Source of the DNA: Desulfobulbaceae bacterium
Lineage (GTDB): Bacteria > Desulfobacterota > Desulfobulbia > Desulfobulbales > Desulfocapsaceae
Reading direction: 5' to 3'
Length of the DNA stretch: 43,206 bases
NCBI GenBank assembly: GCA_011390165.1
Contig: JAABSV010000037.1
Location: forward strand, 1 to 43,206
Below are positions 19,190-28,708 of this stretch, one piece after another (the first letter of the stretch is position 1; every line of letters begins with the position of its first letter). The position numbers were made by a program, and so were the translations under genes. The notes under the pieces were generated by a model. That model searched no databases. It was given only the letters and a program-made list of their open reading frames with translations, and had not been told where the DNA came from.

Positions 19190-20659
19190 ATGTTACCAGA
19201 TCAGATAGAAACCGCACTGACATTCGACGACCTGCTGCTCGTGCCGGCCGCCTCCGAGGTTCTTCCCGGCGAGGTCAGCCTGGCCACCCGCCTCACCGAC
19301 ACCATCCAGCTGCAAACGCCCCTGATCAGCTCGGCCATGGACACGGTCACCGAGCACCGTACCGCCATCGCCATGGCCCGCGAGGGGGGGATCGGCATCA
19401 TCCACAAGAACATGACCATCGACCAGCAGGTCATTGAGGTGGAACGGGTGAAGAAGTCGGAGTCGGGGATGATCATCGACCCGATCACCGTCACTGAAGA
19501 GCAATCGGTGGGTGACGTGCAGGAGATCATGAGCACCTACAAGATATCCGGCCTGCCGGTGCTGAAGGGGGGCAAGCTGGTGGGGATCGTCACCAACCGT
19601 GACCTGCGCTTCGTCTCCGACGACGGGCTGCGCGTGGCCGATGTGATGACCGCCAAGAATCTGGTCACCGCCCCGGTGGGTATCACCTTGGAACACTCCA
19701 AGGCCCTCCTCCACGAACACCGGATCGAAAAATTGCTGGTGGTCGATGAAGAGGGTGCCCTGAAGGGGTTGATCACCATCAAGGATTTGGAAAAGATCAA
19801 AAAATACCCCATGGCGGCGAAAGACGGCTTTGGCCGGCTGCTGGTCGGGGCCGCCCTGGGGGTGGGCCCGATGATCGAGTCGAACGCCGAACGGCTGTTG
19901 CGGGCCGGCGTGGATGTGGTGGTGATCGACTCCGCCCACGGCCATTCCAAAGGGGTGATCAATGCGGTGGCCCGGGTCAAGGCGGCCTTTCCAGATCTGC
20001 CGGTGATTGCCGGCAACGTCGCCACCGGTGAGGGCACCAGGGCGCTGATCGAGGCCGGGGCCAATGCGGTCAAGGTGGGGATTGGTCCCGGTTCTATCTG
20101 TACCACCCGGGTGGTCGCCGGGGTCGGGGTGCCGCAAATGACCGCCCTGAAAAACTGCGTGGCGGTGGCCAATGGCTACAACATCCCGGTGATTTCCGAC
20201 GGCGGGATCAAACATTCCGGCGACCTGGCCAAGGCCATCGGCGCCGGGGCGAGCGCCATCATGATCGGCAGCCTCTTCGCCGGCACCGACGAGACCCCCG
20301 GTGACACCTTCCTCTACCAGGGGCGGACCTACAAGGGGTACCGCGGCATGGGGTCCCTGGGGGCGATGAGCTGCAGCGATGGCAGTGCCGAACGCTACTT
20401 CCAGGACGGGACGGTTGCCCCCTCGAAACTGGTCCCCGAAGGGATTGAGGGCAAGGTACCCTACCGCGGCCCCCTGGCGACGGTGCTCTACCAGTTGCTG
20501 GGCGGTCTCCGTTCCGGAATGGGCTATGTCGGCGCGGCAACCATTGCCGAACTGCAAAAGAAGGCCGGCTTTGTCCGGATTTCCGCCGCCGGGTTGCGCG
20601 AGTCCCATGTCCACGATGTGATCATCACCAAGGAGGCGCCCAATTACCGCACCGCCTGA
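19190..20659 (+). CDS. guaB: IMP dehydrogenase
   Basis: Oxidises IMP to XMP with NAD, the committed step of guanine nucleotide synthesis. The 489-residue protein starts at ATG 19190 ([19 protein letters not shown]), preceded by AAGGAGGG. After [10 protein letters not shown] the two CBS domains occupy about residues 95–205 ([39 protein letters not shown]). The catalytic loop [18 protein letters not shown] contains the active Cys, and [20 protein letters not shown] and [10 protein letters not shown] complete the IMP site. All hallmarks are present and the size is standard. guaA follows 91 bp downstream, as in many bacteria. Confidence 0.97.
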   Translation: MLPDQIETALTFDDLLLVPAASEVLPGEVSLATRLTDTIQLQTPLISSAMDTVTEHRTAIAMAREGGIGIIHKNMTIDQQVIEVERVKKSESGMIIDPITVTEEQSVGDVQEIMSTYKISGLPVLKGGKLVGIVTNRDLRFVSDDGLRVADVMTAKNLVTAPVGITLEHSKALLHEHRIEKLLVVDEEGALKGLITIKDLEKIKKYPMAAKDGFGRLLVGAALGVGPMIESNAERLLRAGVDVVVIDSAHGHSKGVINAVARVKAAFPDLPVIAGNVATGEGTRALIEAGANAVKVGIGPGSICTTRVVAGVGVPQMTALKNCVAVANGYNIPVISDGGIKHSGDLAKAIGAGASAIMIGSLFAGTDETPGDTFLYQGRTYKGYRGMGSLGAMSCSDGSAERYFQDGTVAPSKLVPEGIEGKVPYRGPLATVLYQLLGGLRSGMGYVGAATIAELQKKAGFVRISAAGLRESHVHDVIITKEAPNYRTA

Positions 20660-20750
20660 TTTTTTTGTACGCCATTGCCTGCCACACCCGTGCCCGGCGG
20701 TAGGCCTCCCTGCCGCCGCCTTCAGTCAGCCCGAGTTGGAGCTCTAGCCC

Positions 20751-22301
20751 ATGGATATCCATCAGGAAAAAATTGTTGTCCTCGATTTTGGTTCGCAGAC
20801 CACCCAGCTCATCGCCCGGCGGATTCGCGAACAGAAGGTGTACAGCGAGATCCATCCCTTCTCCATTGCCATCGACCAGCTGCGCGCCCTGCGCCCCAGT
20901 GGCATCATTCTCTCCGGAGGCCCCTGCTCGGTCTATGACCCGGATGCCCCCTTTTGTGATCCGGCCATTTTTACCCTAGGAGTGCCGGTATTGGGGATCT
21001 GTTACGGCGCCCAGTTGATGCTCCAGCAGTTCGGCGGCCGGGTGGAAAAGGCCGCCAAACGAGAGTTCGGCAAGGCGGCACTGCGGCTGGTGGAGGGGGG
21101 CGGGCTCTTTGCCGGTCTGGCTGCCGACCCGGCCGGACACCAGGTGTGGATGAGCCACGGCGACCGGGTCGAGCTGGTTCCGGAGGAGTTTTTGGTCACC
21201 GCCGAGAGCGACAACAGCCCCCATGCCGCCCTCCGCCATAGCCGGTTGCCACTGGTGGCGGTACAGTTCCACCCGGAGGTGGCGCACACCCTGATCGGCA
21301 CCGAGGTGCTGAGCAACTTCATCTTCGCCATCTGCGGCTGCCGGGCGGAGTGGACCATGCACTCCTTCATCGAACACAATGTCGCCGAGATCCGTGCCCG
21401 GGTCGGCAGCGACCGAGTGATCTGTGCCCTCTCCGGCGGGGTGGACAGCTCGGTGGTGGCGGCCATCATCCATCGGGCCATCGGCCGCCAGCTCACCTGC
21501 ATCCACGTCGACAACGGCCTGATGCGCAGCGGCGAGAGCCAGTCGATTCTCCGTTTTTTCAAGGAACAGGCGACCTTGCAGGTGGTCGATGTCGATGCCG
21601 GCGACTTCTTTCTCGGTGAACTGGCTGGGGTTCTTGACCCGGAGGTGAAGCGCAAGCGGATCGGGCTCGGCTTCATCAAGATCTTCGAGGAGGAGGCGAA
21701 AAAGATCGGTGGGGTGAAGTATCTCGCCCAGGGGACCCTCTATCCCGATGTGATCGAGTCGGTCAGCTTTCGCGGCGAGGCGCCGATCAAATCGCACCAC
21801 AACGTCGGTGGTCTGCCGGAGGTGATGCAGCTGCAGCTGATCGAGCCGCTGCGCGAACTGTTCAAGGACGAGGTGCGCCAGCTGGGGCTGGAACTGGGCC
21901 TGCCGGAGGAGGCGATCCACCGCCAGCCCTTCCCCGGGCCGGGGCTGGGTATCCGGATACTGGGCGAGGTGACCGCCGAGCGCCTGCGGATTTTGCGCCA
22001 GGCCGATGTGATCGTTCTCGAAGAGATGCGTCGCAGTGGCTGGTACCGCCGGGTGTGGCAGTCCTTTGCGGTGCTGTTGCCGATCCAGACGGTGGGGGTG
22101 ATGGGGGATGGCCGCACCTACGAGCATGTCATCGCCATCCGCTCGGTGGACTCCCGTGACGCCATGACCGCCGACTGGAGCCGCCTCCCCGGCGATCTGC
22201 TGGCGACCATCTCCAGCCGCATCATCAACGAGGTGCGCGGGGTGAACCGGGTGGTCTACGATATCTCCTCGAAACCACCGGCCACTATTGAGTGGGAGTA
22301 A
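20751..22301 (+). CDS. guaA: GMP synthase (glutamine-hydrolysing)
   Basis: Converts XMP to GMP using glutamine and ATP. The 516-residue product has the class I amidotransferase domain ([18 protein letters not shown] at the start; nucleophile elbow [11 protein letters not shown]; the His–Glu pair in [10 protein letters not shown]), then the ATP pyrophosphatase P-loop [15 protein letters not shown], and the C-terminal dimerisation domain with [16 protein letters not shown] and [12 protein letters not shown] at the end. Length and motifs are standard. GGAG lies upstream of ATG 20751. It is read in the same direction as guaB and is probably cotranscribed. Confidence 0.97.
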   Translation: MDIHQEKIVVLDFGSQTTQLIARRIREQKVYSEIHPFSIAIDQLRALRPSGIILSGGPCSVYDPDAPFCDPAIFTLGVPVLGICYGAQLMLQQFGGRVEKAAKREFGKAALRLVEGGGLFAGLAADPAGHQVWMSHGDRVELVPEEFLVTAESDNSPHAALRHSRLPLVAVQFHPEVAHTLIGTEVLSNFIFAICGCRAEWTMHSFIEHNVAEIRARVGSDRVICALSGGVDSSVVAAIIHRAIGRQLTCIHVDNGLMRSGESQSILRFFKEQATLQVVDVDAGDFFLGELAGVLDPEVKRKRIGLGFIKIFEEEAKKIGGVKYLAQGTLYPDVIESVSFRGEAPIKSHHNVGGLPEVMQLQLIEPLRELFKDEVRQLGLELGLPEEAIHRQPFPGPGLGIRILGEVTAERLRILRQADVIVLEEMRRSGWYRRVWQSFAVLLPIQTVGVMGDGRTYEHVIAIRSVDSRDAMTADWSRLPGDLLATISSRIINEVRGVNRVVYDISSKPPATIEWE

Positions 22302-22349
22302 ATGTTCTGAGGTTAAATATTAATTTATATATTAAAATCGTATGATTAC

Positions 22350-22780
22350 GGCTGGTCGGCTTTCCCTTCGGCTGCTGCTCTTCGGCCTGATCGACCGGCC
22401 GGCGAGGCCGGCAGACAGGCCATCCCTGGCCTGACTGCCGGTTGCCGACATCCCTGTCGGCAACCCTGCGGGCCCGGTTCGCCAGTCGGCCGGGCCTTCG
22501 CGATGCAGCCGAAGGGAAAACCGACCAGCCTGCCATCGTGCTGGATATGTGTTTGTGCCGACATCCCTATTGGCGGCCTTGCCGGCCTTGTTGGCCTGCC
22601 TGTCAGGCCTAAGGCGATGCAGCCGAAGGCAAAACCGACCAGCCTGCCATCGTGCTGGATGTGTGTTTGTGCCAGCATCCCTGTCGGCGGCCTTGCGGGC
22701 CTTGTTGGCCTGCCTGTCAGGCCTAAGGCGATGCAGCCGAAGGCAAAACCGACCAGCCTGCCATCGTGCTAAATATGTAC
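22350..22780. repeat. 114-bp tandem repeat block with inverted left arm
   Basis: The 520-bp gap after guaA holds no gene. Two full units of exactly 114 bp begin at 22500 and 22614, a third partial unit begins at 22728 and fades near 22780, and a degenerate half unit precedes them (about 22438–22499). Each opens GCGATGCAGCCGAAGG. Each contains a hairpin GGCCTG-CCTGT-CAGGCC flanked by GCCTT/AAGGC. At 22350–22374 the unit start recurs in inverted orientation (GGCTGGTCGGCTTTCCC). The period is divisible by three, so all frames stay open and false ORFs appear on both strands. The AT-rich stretch 22302–22345 may hold a promoter or terminator. Confidence 0.9.
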
Positions 22781-22821
22781 TTTGTTGCCGAGTACGAGTG
22801 AACGATTGGGAGAAGAGAAAA

Positions 22822-23589
22822 ATGCTCAAGACCGGAATCTACGTTGATGCGGAAAACATCCGCATGTGTGGTGGCTATGGCATGCGCTATGATGTGCTTG
22901 TCGAGCTGGCCATGGCCGGCAACTCCACCCTGCTGCGGGCCAACTCCTACCTGGCCGAGGACCGCGAACGGATCAAGGAGGATCCCGACTACCGGCAGAA
23001 ACTGCACCGGTACCATGAGGTGATCCGCCAATGCGGCTTCAAGGTGATCAAAAAGATTGTCCAGCACTTCGTCGACGACGAGGGGATCCTCACCACCAAG
23101 GCCAACGCCGACATGGATCTGGCCATCGATGCCCTGCTCCAGGCCCGCAATCTCGACCGGGTGATTCTGCTCACCGGTGACGGCGACTTTGTCCGCCTGG
23201 TCCTCGCCCTGCAGAATATGGGTTGCCGGGTGGAGGTGATCGGCTTCAACCACGTCAGCAACGAGTTGCGGGAGACTGCCGACAGCTTTCTCTCCGGCTT
23301 TCTCATCCCCGGTCTCCTGCCCATGGGGACCCAGGGCGGGGACAACCGCTTTCGCGGTATCCCGATCAACTACAACCCCGATCGCGGTTTCGGCTTCATG
23401 CGCTACTACACCCTCAGCCGGGCCGGGCTGGTGCCGCACTCGGTCTTCTTCCACTGCTCAAAGGCGGTGGAAGTGCACGACAGTCTGTTTCAGGATGCCG
23501 GCAACGTTTTTGAGTTCACCCTGGTGAAAAACCCGGAAAACGAGAGCCGAAGCGAGGCTTGGGATATCCGGGCCCTGGCCGGCGTGTAG
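22822..23589 (+). CDS. NYN-domain (PIN-like) RNase-type protein with cold-shock-like C-terminal domain
   Basis: Protein of 255 residues. The first ~160 residues are a NYN (LabA/DUF88) domain, a PIN-like nuclease fold: GIYVDAENIR gives the first Asp and Asn, NADMDLAIDAL and VILLTGDGDFVRLV supply the other acidic residues, and VEVIGFNHVSNELRETAD is typical. From about residue 170 the sequence RGIPINYNPDRGFGFMRYY and VFFHCSKAV resemble the RNP1 and RNP2 strands of a cold-shock/S1-like nucleic-acid-binding domain. ATG 22822 follows GGGAGAAGAG; the frame extends upstream only through the tandem repeat and is not real there. An RNA-cleaving role is inferred from the folds. The stop codon lies inside a REP-like repeat. 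Confidence 0.85.
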   Translation: MLKTGIYVDAENIRMCGGYGMRYDVLVELAMAGNSTLLRANSYLAEDRERIKEDPDYRQKLHRYHEVIRQCGFKVIKKIVQHFVDDEGILTTKANADMDLAIDALLQARNLDRVILLTGDGDFVRLVLALQNMGCRVEVIGFNHVSNELRETADSFLSGFLIPGLLPMGTQGGDNRFRGIPINYNPDRGFGFMRYYTLSRAGLVPHSVFFHCSKAVEVHDSLFQDAGNVFEFTLVKNPENESRSEAWDIRALAGV

Positions 23590-23680
23590 GGGCGACCCTT
23601 GCGGTCGCCCTGGATTGGGCACCCGCAAGGGGTGCCCCTACGTTGGACACCTGCAAGGGGTGCCCCTACGTTGGGCACCC
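23586..23680. repeat. REP-like GTAGGGGC intergenic repeat cluster
   Basis: Short palindromic units fill the gap before mscS. GTAGGGGCGACCCTTGCGG is followed by two nearly identical 28-bp units built on GCAAGGGGTGCCCCTACGTTG and by a partial copy GGGCACCC. Each unit can fold (GGGCACC…GGTGCCC). This type, whose false translation reads like GDRKGRPYT, is widespread between genes of environmental bacteria. The TAG stop of the NYN gene is the TAG of the first GTAGGGGC. Confidence 0.85.
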
Positions 23681-23697
23681 GGTAGAGGAGAAAAAAC

Positions 23698-24597
23698 ATG
23701 GAAGCGCTCCCGACAACGGCGACCCTTACCACCTTGGAAAAATACCTCGATCAGTTCACCCTGCTGCTGCTCAGCTACGGTTGGAAGATCCTTCTGGCCC
23801 TGCTCATTCTCCTGGTCGGCCGCTGGCTGATCGGCCGGGTCGTCGCCATGCTGGTCCGGGTACTCAACGCCCGCAAGGTGGAACAGACCCTGGTCGGCTT
23901 CCTGGAGGGTATTGTCTACTATGCCCTCCTCCTCACGGTGGTGATCGCAGCGGCCGGTCAGCTGGGCATCCAGACCACATCGTTCCTGGCGGTGCTCGGT
24001 GCCGCCTCGCTGGCGGTGGGACTGGCACTGAAGGATTCCCTGGCCAACTTCTCCTCCGGGATGATGCTCATCCTCTTCCGCCCCTTCAAGGTGAACGACT
24101 GGGTGACCATCGGCGGCGAGACCGGCCGGGTGGAGCAGATTTCGGTGTTCAGCACCATACTGATCACCGGTGACAACCAGAAGAAGATCATCCCCAACGG
24201 GGCCATCGCCAACGCCACCATCACCAACATCACTGCCATGCCGACCCGGCGGGTGGAGATTACCGTCGGGATCGGCTACGAGGACGACCTCCTCCGGGCC
24301 AAGGGGTGTCTTGCCGCAATCCTTGCCGCTGAACCGCGGATCCATCATGAGCCGGAGTCGCAGATCGCGGTGTCGGCGCTGGCCGAATCGTCGGTGAATC
24401 TGGTGGTTCGCTGCTGGGTGGCGGCCGGTGATTTCTGGCCGGTCACCTACCATCTGCTCGAGCGGATCAAACTTGACTTTGACCGGGAGGGGATCACCAT
24501 CCCCTACCCGCAGCGGACCCTCCACATGCTGCCGGCAGAGCCCCGGGGGGCGGCGGAGCAGGCTGTTGTCGTGAGCGATGGATCAGCTCCGGCCTGA
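23698..24597 (+). CDS. mscS: Small-conductance mechanosensitive ion channel, MscS family
   Basis: Inner-membrane tension-gated channel protecting against osmotic downshock. The 299-residue product matches the three-helix MscS form: TM1 about 20–48 (ILLALLILLVGRWLIGRVVA), TM2 about 65–85, and the pore helix TM3 with LGAASLAVGLALKDSLANF followed by the cytoplasmic beta domain (ILFRPFKVNDWVTIGGETG, VSVFST-type strand, PNGAIANATITNIT). ATG 23698 has GAGGAG at a good distance. The C-terminal 20 bp overlap the start of the kinase-like gene. Confidence 0.94.
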   Translation: MEALPTTATLTTLEKYLDQFTLLLLSYGWKILLALLILLVGRWLIGRVVAMLVRVLNARKVEQTLVGFLEGIVYYALLLTVVIAAAGQLGIQTTSFLAVLGAASLAVGLALKDSLANFSSGMMLILFRPFKVNDWVTIGGETGRVEQISVFSTILITGDNQKKIIPNGAIANATITNITAMPTRRVEITVGIGYEDDLLRAKGCLAAILAAEPRIHHEPESQIAVSALAESSVNLVVRCWVAAGDFWPVTYHLLERIKLDFDREGITIPYPQRTLHMLPAEPRGAAEQAVVVSDGSAPA

Positions 24598-25723
24598 GGC
24601 GCTGCGGGCGGCGGCCGCCTTCAGCGAAGGGGCGGTACGGCTCCGCCCTTTGGGTGACGGCCGGATCAACGACACCTTTCTGGTCGAGGGGCCGGCCGCC
24701 CCCTTTGTCCTGCAGCGGCTTTCAGCGTTGGTCTTTCCCGACCCGGAACTGGTGGTGGCCAATTTTGCCCGGATAAGCGGTCACCTCCGCCGGCGCAGCC
24801 GGCAGGAGGGGCTGCCTCTGCAAGTGGCCGAGCCGGTTCCCGGTCGCAACGGTGCGCTGAGCCACCGTGATGAGGCCGGCGGCTGCTGGCGGGCGCAGAG
24901 CTATCTGCCGCACCAGCCTGGCTTTCGGCTGACCAGCCGGGATGAGGCCCGGGGGCTGGGGGAGACCCTCGCCACCTTCCACCACCTGCTCAGTGACCTG
25001 GATAAGCCATCCGGAAACAACTTGTCCGGCTCGTCCGAGGCCTCCAGCCCCCCCAGCCCGTCCAGCCCTCCCATTCAGTTGGAAGCGGCAGTGCTCCCCG
25101 ACCCTCTTCCCGGCTTCCACCATCTTCCCGGCTATCTGGAGACCTATGAGCGGGCCCTGGCCGAATGGCGGGGGGAAAGGGGCGGGGTGGCCGGCGAGTG
25201 CCTGGCGGCCATTGCCCGTCACCGGCCGGCGGCCGGCGAGTTGGAACGGGCCCGGCTGGCTGGCCGGCTTCGGGCCCAGCCGGTGCACGGCGACCCGAAG
25301 GTGGACAATTTCCTCTTCAACAGTGCCGGCCGGCCGCAGGGCTTGATCGATCTGGACACCGTCAGGATCGGTTTTGTCGTGCACGATCTGGCTGACTCGT
25401 TGCGTTCAGTGGGCAACCGGGCCGGTGAGGGGGGGGGTGCGGCTGCGGTCAGTCTCGACCTTGCCCTGGTCGAGGCGGTGGTCGACGGCTACCGCCATGG
25501 TCCGGGGGGGGTGCTGCCGGCTGATTTTACCGATCTGCTCTTTGCCGGACTGGTGCAGATCTCTTATGAACTGGGTCTGCGCTTTTTCACCGACTATCTG
25601 CAGGGGAACCGCTATTTCAGGGTGCAGGGTGCGGAGGACAACCTCCACCGGGCCCGTACCCAGTTGCGGCTCACCGAGGCGATCATCGGCCAGGAGCGGG
25701 CCATCCGCCGCCTGGCCGGTTGA
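24578..25723 (+). CDS. Aminoglycoside-phosphotransferase-fold kinase (NahK-like)
   Basis: A 381-residue soluble kinase-like protein. The N-terminal lobe has GDGRINDTFLVEG and FVLQRLS, matching the G-H-I-N-D-T region of N-acetylhexosamine 1-kinases; the C-terminal lobe has the catalytic loop VHGDPKVDNFLFN and metal-binding GLIDLDTVRIGFVVHDLAD. Phosphorylation of a sugar is therefore likely but the substrate cannot be read. A Ser/Pro-rich insert (about residues 145–165) is unusual. ATG 24578 overlaps the mscS end by 20 bp with no own ribosome site, so translation is probably coupled. It converges on acnA with a 12-bp gap. Confidence 0.8.
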   Translation: MDQLRPEALRAAAAFSEGAVRLRPLGDGRINDTFLVEGPAAPFVLQRLSALVFPDPELVVANFARISGHLRRRSRQEGLPLQVAEPVPGRNGALSHRDEAGGCWRAQSYLPHQPGFRLTSRDEARGLGETLATFHHLLSDLDKPSGNNLSGSSEASSPPSPSSPPIQLEAAVLPDPLPGFHHLPGYLETYERALAEWRGERGGVAGECLAAIARHRPAAGELERARLAGRLRAQPVHGDPKVDNFLFNSAGRPQGLIDLDTVRIGFVVHDLADSLRSVGNRAGEGGGAAAVSLDLALVEAVVDGYRHGPGGVLPADFTDLLFAGLVQISYELGLRFFTDYLQGNRYFRVQGAEDNLHRARTQLRLTEAIIGQERAIRRLAG

Positions 25724-25735
25724 GCGGCCGGGGGT

Positions 25736-28396
25736 TCAGCCGCGGCCAAGTTTACGGAGGACGTAGGGCAGGATGCCACCGTGGCGGTAGTACTCCACGT
25801 CGATATCGGTGTCCAGGCGGGCGATGACCGTAAAGCTGAGCCGCCGGCCATCCCCCTTTGTCGCCGTCACCGTCAGCCTCGCCTGGGGGGTGATCCCGGC
25901 GATGCCGCTGATCGCAAAGAGCTCACTGCCGTCCAGGCCGAGGCTGGCGGGGCTCTCCCCCTCTTGGAAGACCAGGGGCAGGACGCCCATCCCCACCAGG
26001 TTGCTGCGGTGGATGCGTTCGAAGGAGCGGGCGATCACCGCCCGAACCCCGAGCAGTTTCGAGCCTTTCGCCGCCCAGTCCCGGGAGGAGCCGGCACCGT
26101 ACTCCAGGCCGGCCATGACGATGAGCGGCGTGCCGGTGGCCCGGTAGGCCTCGGCCGCCTCGTGCACGAAACACTGCCGCCCCTCCGGGAAAACCTTGGT
26201 ATAACTGCCCTCTATGCCCTCAACCAGGCTGTTGCGCAGCCGGATATTGCCGAAACTGCCGCGCAGCATCACCTCGTGGTTGCCTCGTCTGGCCCCGTAT
26301 GAGTTGAAATCGGCCGCCGCCACCCCTTGGCCGAGGAGGTACCGGCCAGCCGGGTAGTCGGCCGGAATGGCCCCCGCCGGCGAGATATGGTCGGTGGTGA
26401 CCATGTCCCCGAGAACTACCAGGGCCCTGGCCCCGTCGATATCGCTAGGAGGCGTCGGTTCCAACTGGAAGCCGTCAAAATAGGGGGGATGCTTGATATA
26501 GGTGGAGTCGGGGGCCCAGGCATAGGTGAGGCTCTGCACCCTGGGGAGGGCCTGCCAGTTCTCATCACCGGTAAAGATCCGCCCGTACTCGAGGGTAAAG
26601 AACTCCTCTTTGACATGACGGTCAACCAGGTTGGCGATCGCTTCGTCGCTCGGCCAGATATCGGCCAGAAAGACCGGCTGGCCGTTGGGGTCCAGCCCGA
26701 GGGGGTCGCCGGCAAAGTCGATATCGATCCGGCCGGCGAGGGCGAAGGCGACCACCAGCATCGGTGAGGCGAGATAGTTGGCCTTCACCCGCTGGTGGAT
26801 CCGGGCTTCGAAATTGCGGTTGCCGGAGAGCACTGCGGCAACGTTCAGGCCGGCCTCGACGATGGCCTTCTCCACCTCCGGTGCCAGCGGGCCGCTGTTG
26901 CCGATACAGGTGGTGCAGCCATAGCCGGCGAGATGGAAACCAAGTGCCTCCAGATAGGGCATCAGGCCGGCGTCGGTCAGGTACTGGATCACCACCTTCG
27001 AGCCGGGGGCGAGGCTGGTGCGGACGGTGCCCGGCACCTGCAAGCCCCTCTCCACCGCCCCCTTGGCCAGCAGGGCGGCACCGAGGAGCACCGCCGGGTT
27101 GGAGGTGTTGGTGCAGGAGGTGATGGCGGCGATCACCACGCTGCCATGGTTGAGGGAGACCGGCCGGCCGTTGAGCGCGAACTGGCTGGGCCCCGACTGG
27201 GCGGCCTGGGCGGAGGTCCCGGCCAGGTGCTGGCGCAGCCTCTGCAGCGGTATACGGTCATGCGGTCGGGAAGGCCCGGCGACGCAGGGGACCACCGAGG
27301 CCAAGTCGATATCGACCACGGCAGTGTACTCGGGTGTTTCCGCATCGCCGTAGAAGAGGGCGTTGGCCCTGGTATAGGCCTCCACCAGGGCTGCCTGGTC
27401 GGCGCGGCCGGTCTGGCGGAGATAGTCGATGGTCCGTTCGTCCACCGGAAAGAAGCCGAGGGTGGCGCCGTACTCCGGGGTCATGTTGGCGATGGTCGCC
27501 CGTTCCGGCACGCTCAGCGCCTGCATCCCCGGGCCAAAGTACTCGACAAACTTTTCCACCACCCCGTGGCGGCGGAGGGTCTCGGTGACGGTGAGCACCA
27601 GATCGGTGGCGGTCACCCCTGCCGCCAGCCGGCCGCTCAGCCGCACGCCGATCACCTCGGGGATGGACATGAAGTAGGGCTGGCCGAGCATCACCGCCTC
27701 CGCCTCGATGCCGCCGACCCCCCAGCCCATCACCCCGATGGCGTCGATCATGGTGGTGTGCGAATCGAGCCCGACCAGGGTGTCGGGGTAGGCGAGCTGT
27801 CGTCCCCCCTGTTCGTCGACGATGACCACCCTGCCGAGATACTCGAGGTTCACCTGGTGGCAGATGCCGGACCGGGGGGGGACCACCTTGAAGCCGTGAA
27901 AGCTCTCCTGCGCCCACTTCAAAAAGGTGTAGCGCTCGCCGTTGCGGGCATATTCGCGGGCGACGTTGTGGCCGACCGCCGCCACCGTGCCGTAGTGGTC
28001 CACCTGGACCGAGTGGTCGATCACCAGTTCTGTGGGCACCAGTGGGTTGACCCGGCCGGGGTCACCGCCGAGGGCGGCCATGGCGTCCCGCATTGCCGCC
28101 AGATCGACCACCGCCGGTACCCCGGTGAAGTCCTGCATCAGCACCCGGGCGGGGTGGTAGGGGATCTCCACCGGGGTTGGGTAACTTTTCTGCCAGTTGG
28201 CGATGTGGCGCAGGTCGGCCTCCCGCACCACCTTCCCGTCCAGGCGGCGGAGCAGGTTCTCCACCAGAATCCGAATGGAGAAGGGAAGCCGGGCGATGCC
28301 GCCGGCCACCCCCTCTTCTTCCAGGCGGTCGAGGGCATAATAGGTATAGGTTGTGCCGGCAACGGTGATTTCGCGGGTGAAGGTGTTGGCGTCCAT
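25736..28396 (-). CDS. acnA: Aconitate hydratase A
   Basis: Interconverts citrate and isocitrate in the TCA cycle using a 4Fe-4S cluster. The 886-residue product has the AcnA/IRP order: VLMQDFTGVPAVVDLAAMRD, SHTTMIDAIGVMGWGVGGIE, cluster cysteines in AAITSCTNTSNPAV and GYGCTTCIGNSGPL, and the swivel domain with SPAGAIPADYPAGRYL, GSFGNIRLRN and GLEYGAGSSRDWAAKG. ATG 28396 gives a normal N-terminus. Together with KorAB in the same window it fits a TCA route through citrate to 2-oxoglutarate and succinyl-CoA. It is divergent from the sensor operon, with a 312-bp gap. Confidence 0.97.
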   Translation of the reverse strand: MDANTFTREITVAGTTYTYYALDRLEEEGVAGGIARLPFSIRILVENLLRRLDGKVVREADLRHIANWQKSYPTPVEIPYHPARVLMQDFTGVPAVVDLAAMRDAMAALGGDPGRVNPLVPTELVIDHSVQVDHYGTVAAVGHNVAREYARNGERYTFLKWAQESFHGFKVVPPRSGICHQVNLEYLGRVVIVDEQGGRQLAYPDTLVGLDSHTTMIDAIGVMGWGVGGIEAEAVMLGQPYFMSIPEVIGVRLSGRLAAGVTATDLVLTVTETLRRHGVVEKFVEYFGPGMQALSVPERATIANMTPEYGATLGFFPVDERTIDYLRQTGRADQAALVEAYTRANALFYGDAETPEYTAVVDIDLASVVPCVAGPSRPHDRIPLQRLRQHLAGTSAQAAQSGPSQFALNGRPVSLNHGSVVIAAITSCTNTSNPAVLLGAALLAKGAVERGLQVPGTVRTSLAPGSKVVIQYLTDAGLMPYLEALGFHLAGYGCTTCIGNSGPLAPEVEKAIVEAGLNVAAVLSGNRNFEARIHQRVKANYLASPMLVVAFALAGRIDIDFAGDPLGLDPNGQPVFLADIWPSDEAIANLVDRHVKEEFFTLEYGRIFTGDENWQALPRVQSLTYAWAPDSTYIKHPPYFDGFQLEPTPPSDIDGARALVVLGDMVTTDHISPAGAIPADYPAGRYLLGQGVAAADFNSYGARRGNHEVMLRGSFGNIRLRNSLVEGIEGSYTKVFPEGRQCFVHEAAEAYRATGTPLIVMAGLEYGAGSSRDWAAKGSKLLGVRAVIARSFERIHRSNLVGMGVLPLVFQEGESPASLGLDGSELFAISGIAGITPQARLTVTATKGDGRRLSFTVIARLDTDIDVEYYRHGGILPYVLRKLGRG

Positions 28397-28708
28397 GGCT
28401 TCCTCTATGGGCTTTATCGGGATCTGCGCCAGTAGTTTTCCCCAAAATCAGCGGCAATGTCGCAGCAGAGCAGGCCGGGGGGAGTGGTGGCGACAGGGAA
28501 AGAGGTGCTCCTCTCCCCGCATCATTACCGTTTTGTCGCTCTTCATGCAAGAAAGAGGTGAGGCAAAGAAAAAACTTGCAGCTTGCGATGCGAAAAGGTA
28601 CCCCTGACGCGGGGAGTATGTTGTCTGGTCCATTGTGCGGGCTGGGGGCGTGGATTTTCCGCATCGGGCGGCGAGCCTCAAATGAGAAGAGCTGTGGGGA
28701 GCACATTG
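28397..28708. other. Divergent promoter region between acnA and the sensor pair
   Basis: This 312-bp gap contains no supported gene. On the minus strand TTGCAT (28545–28550) and TAATGA (28522–28527) are spaced by 17 bp and could be the acnA promoter; the match is weak. On the plus strand the frame of the binding-protein gene extends upstream to 28583 but lacks family similarity there. Confidence 0.4.

Noticed and set aside
19193..20614. 473-residue minus-strand frame opposite guaB, rich in His and Gly
   Set aside because: Typical antisense shadow of a high-GC gene; no ribosome site and no motif.
22500..22780. CRISPR-like array
   Set aside because: Units are 114 bp and contiguous with no unique spacers, and there are no cas genes in the window.
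22332..22829. 165-residue minus-strand ORF and similar plus-strand ORFs in the repeat block
   Set aside because: They are produced by the 114-bp period being a multiple of three; the translation repeats itself and resembles no protein.
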